Assembly: GCA_950097015.1 (NCBI GenBank) | Contig: CATNEN010000030.1 | Coordinates: forward strand, 3,457,001-3,521,000 | Length of the DNA: 64,000 nucleotides | DNA from: Macrostomum hystrix | Lineage: Eukaryota; Platyhelminthes; Macrostomidae | Direction: 5' to 3' | In this document: in pieces, positions 45,307 to 55,686 of the stretch | How positions within the stretch are numbered: position 1 is the stretch's first letter | Layout of the letters: the number at the start of each line of letters is the position of its first letter | Made by a program: the position numbers and the translations under genes | Notes under the pieces: model-generated | Databases searched by the model: none | Told to the model about the DNA's origin: nothing | Seen by the model: the letters and a program-made list of their open reading frames with translations, nothing else

Positions 45307-48300
45307 ATGAACATTGACGTGATCGGCCGGGTGCGGCCTTCGATTCGCAACGAGGGCCCGTGCACTCTAGCCATCGGCTCCGACAACCGAGTATCATCCA
45401 GGCCCGGCGGCCAGTCGTTTGTGTTCCAGCACCTGTACCAGCAGGGCGCCAGCAATCTTGACGTTTATAGTCGCCACGTGGAGCCGATGGTGGACATTTT
45501 CCTGGCTGGCTACAATGTCTGCTTCATGTGCTTCGGCGAGAGCGGCGCTGGCAAGAGCTTCACAATGGCCGGGGACTCGTCTATGAAAAATGGCCTTGTG
45601 CCGCTAGTGCTGGCTTCCCTGTTTGCCAAGCTGGATCCGGGTGAGCCCTGCGGCTGAGTCAGCCAGGCCAATGCTCATTGTCAGGGAGTGATTCCCCGAG
45701 AGTGACTCTCGCATAACGATTCTTAGAGATTCTTAGAGATTAGTGATTCTCGGAGAGTGATTCTCGGAGAGTGAGTGATTCTCGGAGAGTGATTCTCGGA
45801 GAGTGATTCTCGGAGAGTGAGTGATTCTCGGAGAGTGAGTGATTCTCGGAGAGTGAGTGATTCTCGGAGAGTGAGTGATTCTCGGAGAGTGAGTGATTCT
45901 CGAAGAGTGATTCTCGGAGAGTGAGTGATTCTCGGAGAGTGATTCTCGAAAAACGATTCTTAGAAAATTATTTTCGGAGAAGTGAGCGATTCTCAGAAGT
46001 GTGTCTAGAAGAGTTCTCATTAAAACGTTTCTTGAGTTCCCGCGATTATTTTTGAGATAAGGAATTCTAACTTAGTGATCATAAGCGCATTCAGACTTTA
46101 TTATTTTCTGCTTTTAAATCATTGCTTAATTTGTCGTGTGATTAATTTCATTTGTTATGAAGTAGATATCTCGACAACTGGCTTTGACCAATTAGCGAAG
46201 TCTAATTAACAAACATTTTGCGCTAACTCATATTGCCAATTACTTGTAGAAGTGATTAATGTAGGATTTTTCCAAGATCTAGTTAGTATTTTGCGCACGT
46301 GAGTTTTAACTAAGGCATGCCTTTGCACATTTCAGCCGATATCCTACCCGGTCGTAGTAAGTTTGACGAATAGCTTTTTGGCGCTACAATAAGCTCATTG
46401 GTTGCGGGAAAAATCCTTTCGAATTTTTAATTTAATTGTCTCCAAAGAGTCCCATGTTTGTCCCAGCTGGGTTGGGAACGCTGAATTTAAATCGTAAACC
46501 AATAGCCACTGATCTATTTGCTGATTGCTGCCACCTGCGAATTTTATTATGCATCTACATAAACTCGGACTCTTACCCACTGCCTCTCCTCTCTTCCTCT
46601 CCCCACTGCCTCTCCTCTCTTCCTCTCCCCACTGCCTCTCCTCTCTTCCTCTCCCCACTGCCTCTCCTCTCTTCCTCTCCCCACTGCCTCTCCTCTCTTC
46701 CTCTCCCCACTGCCTCTCCTCTCTTCCTCTCCCCACTGCCTCTCCTCTCTTCCTCTCCCCACTGCCTCTCCTCTCTTCCTCTCCCCACCGCCTCTCCTCT
46801 CTTCCTCTCCCCACTGCCTCTCCTCTCCTCCACTCCGCACTGCCTCTCCTCTCTTCCTCTCCCCACTGCCTCTCCTCTCTTCCTCTCCCCACTGCCTCTC
46901 CTCTCTTCCTCTCCCCACTGCCTCTCCTCTCTTCCTCTCCCCACTGCCTCTCCTCTCTTCCTCTCCCCACTGCCTCTCCTCTCTTCCTCTCCCCACTGCC
47001 TCTCCTCTCTTCCTCTCCCCACTGCCTCTCCTCTCTTCCTCTCCCCACTGCCTGTCCTCTCTTCCTCTCCCCACTGCCTCTCCTCTCTTCCTCTCCCCAC
47101 TGCCTGTCCTCTCTTCCTCTCCCCACTGCCTCTCCTCTCTTCCTCTCCCCACTGCCTCTCCTCTCTTCCTCTCCCCACTGCCTGTCCTCTCTTCCTCTCC
47201 CCACTGCCTGTCCTCTCTTCCTCTCCCCACTGCCTCTCCTCTCTTCCTCTCCCCACTGCCTCTCCTCTCTTCTTCTCCCCACTGCCTCTCCTCTCTTCCT
47301 CTCCCCACTGCCTCTCCTCTCTTCCTCTCCCCACTGCCTCTCCTCTCTTCTTCTCCCCACTGCCTCTCCTCTCTTCCTCTCCCTACTGCCTCTCCTCTCT
47401 TCCTCTCCCCACTGCCTCTCCTCTCTTCCTCTCCCCACTGCCTGTCCTCTCTTCTTCTCCCCACTGCCTGTCCTCTCTTCCTCTCCCCACTGCCTGTCCT
47501 CTCTTCCTCTCCCCACTGCCTGTCCTCTCTTCCTCTCCCCACTGCCTCTCCTCTCTTCTTCTCCCCACTGCCTCTCCTCTCTTCCTCTCCCTACTGCCTC
47601 TCCTCTCTTCCTCTCCCCACTGCCTCTCCTCTCTTCCTCTCCCCACTGCCTGTCCTCTCTTCTTCTCCCCACTGCCTGTCCTCTCTTCCTCTCCCCACTG
47701 CCTGTCCTCTCTTCCTCTCCCCACTGCCTCTCCTCTCTTCCTCTCCCCACTGCCTCTCCTCTCTTCTTCTCCCCACTGCCTCTCCTCTCTTCCTCTCCCC
47801 ACTGCCTCTCCTCTCTTCCTCTCCCCACTGCCTCTCCTCTCTTCTTCTCCCCACTGCCTCTCCTCTCTTCCTCTCCCTACTGCCTCTCCTCTCTTCCTCT
47901 CCCCACTGCCTCTCCTCTCTTCCTCTCCCCACTGCCTGTCCTCTCTTCTTCTCCCCACTGCCTGTCCTCTCTTCCTCTCCCCACTGCCTGTCCTCTCTTC
48001 CTCTCCCCACTGCCTCTCCTCTCTTCCTCTCCCCACTGCCTCTCCTCTCTTCCACTCCCCACTGCCTCTCCTCTCTTCCTCTCCCCACTGCCTCTCCTCT
48101 CTTCCTCTCCCCACTGCCTCTCCTCTCCTTCACCACTGCCTCTCCTCTCTTCCTCTCCCCACTGCCTCTCCTCTCCTTCACCACTGCCTCTCCTCTCTTC
48201 CTCTCCCCACTGCCTCTCCTCTCTTCCACTCCCCACTGCCTCTCCTCTCCTTCACCACTGCCTTACCTCTCTTCCTCGTCAAGAGCAATCCTCTTTCCTG

Positions 48301-51300
48301 TTCATGGTTTTTTTTCTGTTCATGGTCATTATTTGCGTGCATTATTAATTTATTTTTTCATCAATAGCAAAGTTTTACACTAATGACAGAAACAGATATT
48401 ACGAGACAATATTAATAGACTAAGTCCTCTCAACAATATGGTCATTGGTTTAAAATGGAAAATTTCTCCATTCGCAACTCATTATATCGAAGGAAACTAG
48501 AAAAAGTAGTTATTCTTTTATTACAGTTTTAAAGCGCATTATACTTCTGCCCGGTAAGACAGCTTTCACAGTCAAGTTCTATCGATAGAACATTTCACCC
48601 ATATATATATATATGCTGTAGATTGTGTATATATTTATGTACGATATATACGTACGAGTCCCTTTAATAATAGCACTCTGTAATAGAGTTTTCACCTTCA
48701 GAATCAGCGAATAGAACTGCAATTAATTTTGTCACGTGAGGAAGCACTTGAAATTGATTTCTGATATGATTTCGCAAACGTGACTTCTCACTGAATATTA
48801 TACATTCACTGCTGCTGTATTTTCTTAGAAGTTCCTTTTATAACTAATAACGCGTTCTTATAATGAATGAAACTAACAATTGATGAAGCTTTAAGGGCCA
48901 TTATTTCTTGAGTTTAATTTTAATCACATAAAAGTGAAAAGCCATCATACCCTACCTACCCCCTAGAGTGCAGAGTCATCACCCCATACCCCCTAGAGTG
49001 CAGAGCCATCACCCCATACCCCCTAGAGTGCAGAGCCATCACCCCTTACCCCCTTGAGTGCAGAGCCATCACCCCATACCCCCTAGAGTTCAGAGCCATC
49101 ACCCCATACCCCCTAGAGTGCAGAGCCATCACCCCATACCCCCTAGAGTGCAGAGCCATCACCCCATACCCCCTAGAGTGCAGAGCCATCACCCCATACC
49201 CCCTAGAGTGCAGAGCCATCACCCCATACCCCCTAGAGTGCAGAGCCATCACCCCATACCCCCTAGAGTGCAGAGCCATCACCCCTTACCCCCTTGAGTG
49301 CAGAGCCATCACCCCATACCCCCTAGAGTGCAGAGCCATCACCCCATACCCCTAGAGTGCAGAGCCATCACCCCTTACCCCCTTGAGTGCAGAGCCATCA
49401 CCCCATACCCCCTAGAGTGCAGAACCATCACCCCTTACCCCCTAGAGTGCAGAGCCATCACCCGTTACCCCCGAGAGTACAGAGCCACCACCCTACCCCC
49501 TAGAGTGCAGAGCCATCACCCCTTACCCCCTAGAGTGCCGAGCCAAGAGCCCTTACCACTTAATGTGCAGAGTAATCACACCTGTCTTAAAAATGCTGAG
49601 GCACCTTCTGTCACTTCGCCAATTACGCCCAATCAGCTAATTCAAAATATGCGCCGACATTGCTGAAACCTAGCACAACCATTTTTCTCACAGGTGACAA
49701 ATTTCTGTACAGCCAGGACGGTGGCAAGGAGAGCAGCAAGGTGACTCTGCGAATGGTGGAAATCTACCAGGAGAAGATCCGCGACCTGATGGTCATTCCC
49801 ACTACGTCTAATAGCGGCCTGCAACTACGGCACACAGCCGAAGGCGGTGTTGATGTTGATGGCGCAATTGTGACGCAAGTAAGGCTGATAAGCAACGGTT
49901 AACTTTGTGAATTTCGTTGAAAAAACAAAAGCAAGAATGTCCCTTAAAATCCCAACGCAGGTAAACAAAGCGTCTGAGGCCACCACTTTGTTCCGCGAGG
50001 GCTGGACCCGGCGCAATGAAGAGATGACCGACCAGGGCTTGGCTAGCAACCAAAGCGCTGTGGTGGTGCAGCTGGACCTCACCTACATTGCCAAGGAGAC
50101 CGGCCTGCCTAACAGGTCGCGATTTACCCTGGTGGACCTGCCTGGCTCGGAGAAGCTCATATTTGAGAGCACGCACATCCGCATGCGAGACGGACCACTG
50201 CTCAGTAGGGCCATTGTGGCCTTCGCCGGCACCGCCAAGGAGCTCAGCGGCAAGAGGAACGCCAATCGTGTCATCAACTACAAGTTTGTGCTTTGCCAAT
50301 CACCCAACCTGCTCAATCACCCAACCTACCCAATCACCCAACCTACCCAATCACCCAACCTACTCAATCACCCAACCTACCCAATCACCCAACCTACCCA
50401 ATCACCCTACCTACCCAATCACCCAACCTACTCAATCACCCAACCTACTCAATCACCCAACCTACTCAATCACCCAACCTACTCAATCACCCAACCTACC
50501 CAATCACCCAACCTACCCAATCACCCAACCTACCCAATCACGCAACCTACCCAATCACCCAAACTACTCAATCACCCAACCAACCGCCACCCAACGGCTC
50601 CCGCAGCCAGTCGGTGCTGACTCGGCTGCTCCAGGAGGAGCTGGGTGGCAACTGTCGCACTCGCTGCCTGGTGTGCATGAAGCCGCAGTCGGACTCTGAC
50701 GTGCTAGCTGGCACACTTCGCGTGGCGGAGCACCTGGCTCTGGTGAACACCTTCCCGATACTGAACGACCTTTACGCGCAATTCCTGCTGACCCAGACCA
50801 GAGCCAGGCTGCTGAAACTGGAGCTAGATCTCGGCAGCGATGTTGGCGGCCCCGGCAGGCCGGCGCTCTCCGACGTGAAGACGGAGCTGCAGCGGGTGCA
50901 GACGGAGAACCTCCAGCTGCGGGACAAATCTGAGCGGCTGCTGTACCGCCTCGAGCAGCTGCAGAGCAAGTACGGCACCCTGGCACACGCCAAGGCCGAC
51001 CTGAACTCCGAGCTTCTCAGCACAGAGGAGGAGAAACTCAAAGTTGGCAAGGCGCTAGTTGAGCTGGAGATTGAGAACAACAAGCTAAAGGAAGAGTTGG
51101 AAGCACAAAAATTTGAGATGGGAAACCGGGTAAGAAATTTCTGCTTCAAACCAACTCCGTAACTCCGTACCAGCCCCGTTAATCACCCTGACCCGATACT
51201 AGACCCATTTCATACAAAAACCATTCCACACGCCAATCCACCCAGCACCCTAATGTATCCCACACAATTATCTATCCCACACCCTTATCCATCCCACACC

Positions 51301-53887
51301 CTTATCAATCCCACACCCTTATCTATCCCACACCCTTATCCATCCCACACCCTTATCCATCCCACACCCTGATCCATCCCATACCCCGATCCATCCCACA
51401 CCCCGATCCATCCCACACCCCGATCCATCCTACACCCGATCTATCCCACACCCGATCCATTCCACACCCCGATCCATCCCACACCCATCCATCCCACACC
51501 CATCCATCCCACACCCGATCCATCCCACACCCCGATCCATCCCACACCCAATCCATCCATCACTCGATCCATCCCACACCCGATCTATCCCACACCCGAT
51601 CCATCCCACACGTCAACCCACCGCCGGCAGATCCTGGAGCTGGAGAACCAGCTGCTGGAGGCCAGCATGCGAGCCGAGCAGTGGCATGCTGACGCCATGA
51701 AGCTGCGCCAAACCGAGGACGAGCGCAAGCAGCTGGCAGACGAGTACGTCAGGATGAAGGAGCAGCTGCTGACTCAGACCAGAGACTACGACGCCTTGGT
51801 GGCAAAGAATGAGGAGCTCAGCATGGAGCTGCTGAACCTGGTGAACACCAAGAATGAGCTGCTGAAGCAGAGGGACAACATGTCCCTAGCCGGCATGCGG
51901 GGCCACGATCCACAGGCTGAGATGCAGCGCATCAAGGCCATGATAGCCAAGACTCCCGGCGACATGGTAGGCGGCCGCAGCTCCAGGCAGCAGCAGCTGC
52001 CGGGCGCCGGGGCCGAGAGGCGAATGCTGCGCACCGGCCAACTGGACCGCGAGCTGGAGGGACTTCGAGGCCAGTACGACAAGGATCAGGAGAAGCTCAG
52101 GGACCGAATGTGGGTTTGAGCACATTATTGGCAATCCCCTTCGATCCCCTTCCCAATCCTTAGTTAAATCCCCTTCCCAATCCTTAGTTCAATCCCCTTC
52201 CCAATCCTTAGTTAAATCCCCTTCCCAATCCTTAGTTCAATCCCCTCCCAAACCCTAGTTCGATCCCTTCCCAATCCTTAGTTCGATCCCCTTCCCAATC
52301 CTTATTTAGTTCGATCCCCTTCCCAATCCTTATTTAGTTCGATCCCCTTCCCAATCCTTATTTAGTTCGATCCCCTTCCCAATCCTTATTTAGTTCGATC
52401 CCCTTCCCAATCCTTATTTAGTTCGATCCCCTTCCCAATCCTTAGTTCGATCCCCTTCCCAATCCTTAGTTCGATCCCCTTCCCAATCCTTAGTTCGATC
52501 CCCTTCCCAATCCTTATTTAGTTCGATCCCCTTCCCAATCCCAAGTTCGATCCCCTTCCTAATCCTTACTTAGTTCGATCCCCTTCCCAATCCTTAGTTC
52601 AATCCTCATCCCTAAGAACCCTCATCCGATTTCTGTCCCCTCTCAGAAACTTCCTGCTTAAGGAGCTGCAGGACACGCGGCAGCTGGCCAAGTCGCGGCT
52701 TCGCGAAATCTCCGAAGCCAAGGCAGCATTGGTGACCGCGCGCAGCGACGCCCAGCAGCTGCAGCTGCAGTACAACCGCTGCCAGCACCGGCTCAAGGAC
52801 CTCCAGGAGGAGTACAAATCTCGTCTGGCCCGCTACGTCCAAGACATCGCCGAGCATGAAGATGGCCGCGGCGCCGGAGGCGACGGTGGCAGCCTTCGGG
52901 ATTACGTCACCTCCATGCTGGCCGACCTGCGCCGGGCGCACAAGGCTCGCGAGGAGCAGCTGGCCGCTGCAGCGCAGGAGTTCCGTGGCCGCATGATGGA
53001 CACGGCCAGGGAGCATGAGCGGCTCCTGGTGGCACACGAGAGCCTCCGCCAGCGGGTGCTGGAGAGCGCACCGGAGGTCGACCCGGGGCCGGCCATCGAC
53101 CAGCTGCGCCTCACGGACGAGGACCTGGTGAGTGGCACGCAGTCGGAGCTGCTGCGCCTGACAGAGGAGCTGGCCAGGGCACGCAAGGAGGCCGCGAACT
53201 TGAAGCTGCGCCTTGGCGGCCGGCCGGACACCGGCGAACGGCAACGGCTGGCCGACGGCGAGGCGCGTGACTTCCAGGACCTGCGGCGCCAGATTCGCGA
53301 CTTCAACAACTCGGTGCAGGCCGAGCTGGAGACTGAGAGGGCGGCCCTGATTGCAAGAAATCAGGTGGGCTTTGATTCTGAAGAGTTTTTACTGCCTGCG
53401 ATTGGTTCTGTGAGCCCAGAATACGCTGGGGCGTAGGGGCGCCCTGGCCTTTTCTAGTGTAATATCAGGTCCGATAATAGTAACAAGCGTTAGTTGCTTA
53501 CCGGCAATCTGCAGCATTTTTATTTCAATAATAATTGTATAGTTTTAGTAGTAATAATGTTATTATTCCTGACTCCTGAGCACACACGCACACAGATACC
53601 GTACGCAGGCACACACTCACACAAGGAGGTTGGCCCTTAAGGGCGTAAATTGCACGACAAACCCCAAAGCCATCGCTCGGCGGCTGCGCCCTAAATGTGG
53701 CCTCGCCGCGGAATCGAGCTCAGGGACCTTGGTGCGAGAGGCAAACGCTTTAACCGCTCACAGCTCCCCAAGTGACAGAGCACTTCTAATTTACTTACTC
53801 ATCTAAACGCATCCGCAGGCCCTGGAGGAGCAGCTGCGCGAAGCTCGTCGAAAACTAGACAAGCGGAGGCCGCTGCCGCCTACTTAG
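45307..53887 (+). CDS. CCDC78: CCDC78-like protein: degenerate kinesin motor plus coiled coil, 7 exons
   Basis: Exons 45307-45640, 49694-49878, 49961-50283, 50607-51129, 51631-52109, 52647-53364 and 53819-53887 total 2,631 nt (876 aa) with consistent phases. The N-terminal about 330 residues form a kinesin-like fold: IDVIGRVRP (beta 1), P-loop GESGAGKS (77-84), LVDLPGSEKL (switch II, D232) and INYNQSVLTRLLQEELGGNC (split by intron 3 and restored exactly by the join). Switch I NxxSSRSH is replaced by LASNQSAVVV, so ATP hydrolysis is doubtful. The rest is long coiled coil, with LAEEYVxMKxQLL-type and DALVAKNEELSMELLNLVN motifs resembling the DUF4472 region of CCDC78. Vertebrate CCDC78 works in centriole amplification in multiciliated cells; a similar role is inferred. 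The start is provisional. Confidence 0.83.
45700..45985 (+). repeat. 14/18-bp minisatellite in CCDC78-like intron 1
   Basis: Units of GATTCTCGGAGAGTGAGT or the shorter GATTCTCGGAGAGT. Each long unit carries GTGAGT, a consensus-like 5' splice site in gene orientation, starting about 60 bp past the true donor. Confidence 0.92.
45986..46574. other. Intron 1 unique sequence
   Basis: AT-rich intron DNA without recognised features. Confidence 0.5.
46575..48265 (+). repeat. 26-bp pyrimidine-rich minisatellite in CCDC78-like intron 1
   Basis: About 65 units of TCTCCTCTCTTCCTCTCCCC plus ACTGCC, with CTGTCC, TTCTTC and CCTACT variants that occur in repeating blocks (higher-order copies about 330 bp apart). 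The gene strand is nearly all C/T. It holds frames over 600 codons long (LPLLSSSPHCLSSLP) that are not genes. Confidence 0.97.
48266..48954. other. Intron 1 unique sequence
   Basis: AT-rich; a short (AT)n tract near 48600-48614. No gene. Confidence 0.5.
48955..49560 (+). repeat. 30-bp minisatellite in CCDC78-like intron 1
   Basis: About 20 units containing AGAGCCATCACCCCATACCC then CCTAGAGTGC. The pattern decays toward the exon 2 side. Confidence 0.96.
50290..50583 (+). repeat. 17-bp minisatellite in CCDC78-like intron 3
   Basis: About 17 units of AATCACCCAACCTACCC fill almost all of the 323-bp intron (50284-50606). Because the unit lacks stops, the reading frame passes straight through it; the kinesin-family alignment requires it to be spliced out. 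Confidence 0.95.
51205..51612 (+). repeat. 15-16-bp minisatellite in CCDC78-like intron 4
   Basis: Irregular units of ATCCATCCCACACCC with GAT, CTTAT or CCGAT insertions filling the intron 51130-51630. Confidence 0.9.
52136..52612 (+). repeat. 19-26-bp minisatellite in CCDC78-like intron 5
   Basis: Units of TTCGATCCCCTTCCCAATCC followed by TTAG or TTATTTAG. In gene orientation each has a pyrimidine tract ending in TTAG, like a 3' splice site. It fills the intron 52110-52646. Confidence 0.94.
53570..53775 (-). mobile_element. tRNA-derived SINE, family B (CCDC78-like intron 6, antisense)
   Basis: On the minus strand: AGCGGTTAAAGCGTTTGCCT (A box), GGTCCCTGAGCTCGATTCCG (B box), CGGCGAGGCCACATTTA, then GGGGTTTGTCGTGCAATTTA and CGCCCTTAAGGGCC, followed by a GT-rich tail. 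Homologous to 60010-60330. Confidence 0.85.
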
Positions 53888-54261
53888 CAGTGGCATGTGA
53901 AGCAGTGACACATGCTTTCGAATTTATATTTTAATGCAGACTTCCAATTAATAGTTCTTTTCTTCCCGTAAGACGCTTATCTACATATGAATTGTTTATA
54001 AAATGTAGCTTTACTTCTTTCAATTGTCGAATTTTTTACTTGTAGCTTCCTAACTCTGTATATTTAATGTTTAATTAAAATTGAATAAGTCCAAATGAAT
54101 ATTTGATGCGTGACATCAGGTTCAGAGATGTGATGAGATGCTTCACAATTTTTTATGTAGCTCTTGGTAAAGTCGCAGAAAATACATACCTTCTACATAC
54201 ATTTTTATTTTTCTAGCTATTTGAGTTTCCAAAAAGTAATTACACAGCTGTTCATTCTTAC
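53888..54261. other. 3' flank of the CCDC78-like gene
   Basis: AT-rich; no canonical AATAAA close to the stop. Nothing else seen. Confidence 0.4.
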
Positions 54262-55600
54262 TCCCCATTATCCTCTATTCTCCCCATTATCCTCTATTCT
54301 CCCTATTATCCTCTATTCTCCCTATTATCCTCTATTCTCCCCATTATCCTCTATTCTCTACATTGTTATCTATTCTCCCAATTGTCCTCTATTCTCCCCA
54401 TTATCCTCTATTCTCCCCATTATCCTCTATTCTCCCTATTATCCTCTATTCTCCCCATTATCCTCTATTCTCCCCATTATCCTCTATTCTCTACATTATT
54501 ATCTATTCTCCCAATTATCCTCTATTCTCCCCATTATCCTCTATTCTCCCTATTATCCTCTATTCTCCCCATTATCCTCTATTCTCTACATTGTTATCTA
54601 TTCTCCCAATTGTCCTCTATTCTCCCCATTATCCTCTATTCTCCCTATTATCCTCTATTCTCCCAATTATCCTCTATTCTCCCCATTATCCTCTATTCTC
54701 CCCATTATCCTCTATTCTCCCTATTATCCTCTATTCTCCCCATTATCCTCTATTCTCCCCAATGTCCTCTATTCTCTACATTATTATCTATTCTCCCAAT
54801 TATCCTCTATTCTCCCCATTATCCTCTATTCTCCCTATTATCCTCTATTCTCCCCATTATCCTCTATTCTCTACATTGTCATCCATTCTCCCAATTATCC
54901 TCTATTCTCCCCATTATCCTCTATTCTCTACATTGTCATCTATTCTCCCAATTATCCTCTATTCTCCCCATTATCCTCTATTCTCCATATTATCCTCTAT
55001 TCTCCCCATTATCCTCTATTCTCCCCATTATCCTCTATTCTCTACATTGTTATCTATTCTCCCAATTATCCTCTATTCTCCCCATAATCCTCTATTCTCC
55101 CTATTATCCTCTATTCTCCCCATTATCCTCTATTCTCCCTATTATCCTCTATTCTCCCCATTATCCTCTATTGTCCCTATTATCCTCTATTCTCCCCATT
55201 ATCCACTATTCTCCCCATTATCCTCTATTCTCCCTATTATCCTCTATTCTCCCCATTATCCTCTATTCTCCCAATTATCCTCTAATCTCTACATTGTCAT
55301 CTATTCTCCCAATTATCCTCTATTCTCCCCATTATCCTCTATTCTCCCAATTATCCTCTAATCTCTACATTGTCATCTATTCTCCCAATTATCCTCTATT
55401 CTCCCCATTATCCTCTATTCTCCCTATTATCCTCTATTCTCGCCATTATCCTCTATTCTCTCCATTACCCTCTATTCTCCCCATTATCCTCTATTCTCCT
55501 CATTATCCTCTATTTTCCCTATTATGTTCTATTCTCCCTATTATCCTCTATTCTCCCCATTGTCATCTATTATCCTCATTCACATCTATCTTCCCCATTC
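54262..55600. repeat. 19-bp pyrimidine-rich minisatellite
   Basis: About 70 units of CCATTATCCTCTATTCTCC, with recurring TCTACATTGTTATCTATTCT variants that mark higher-order blocks. It lies between the converging CCDC78-like and channel genes. Three open frames of 300-409 codons (SILPIILYSP) are repeat by-products. Confidence 0.97.
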
Positions 55601-55686
55601 TTATTTTCTAGCAATACCATTTCTAAGAATTTAAGGAATTTTTACTGGAGCGAAATCACATCTGCAATGAGTAAACTTCCCACCCA

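Noticed and set aside
46395-48367. Frames up to 643 codons, including RGREERQWGEEE repeats
   Set aside because: Minisatellite inside intron 1 of the CCDC78-like gene; several overlapping frames on both strands.
50284-50606. Treating the Pro/Thr/Gln-rich stretch as coding in the CCDC78-like protein
   Set aside because: GT-AG splicing removes it and restores the kinesin INY-x-x-S-x-LTRLL block exactly; the stretch is a 17-bp repeat.
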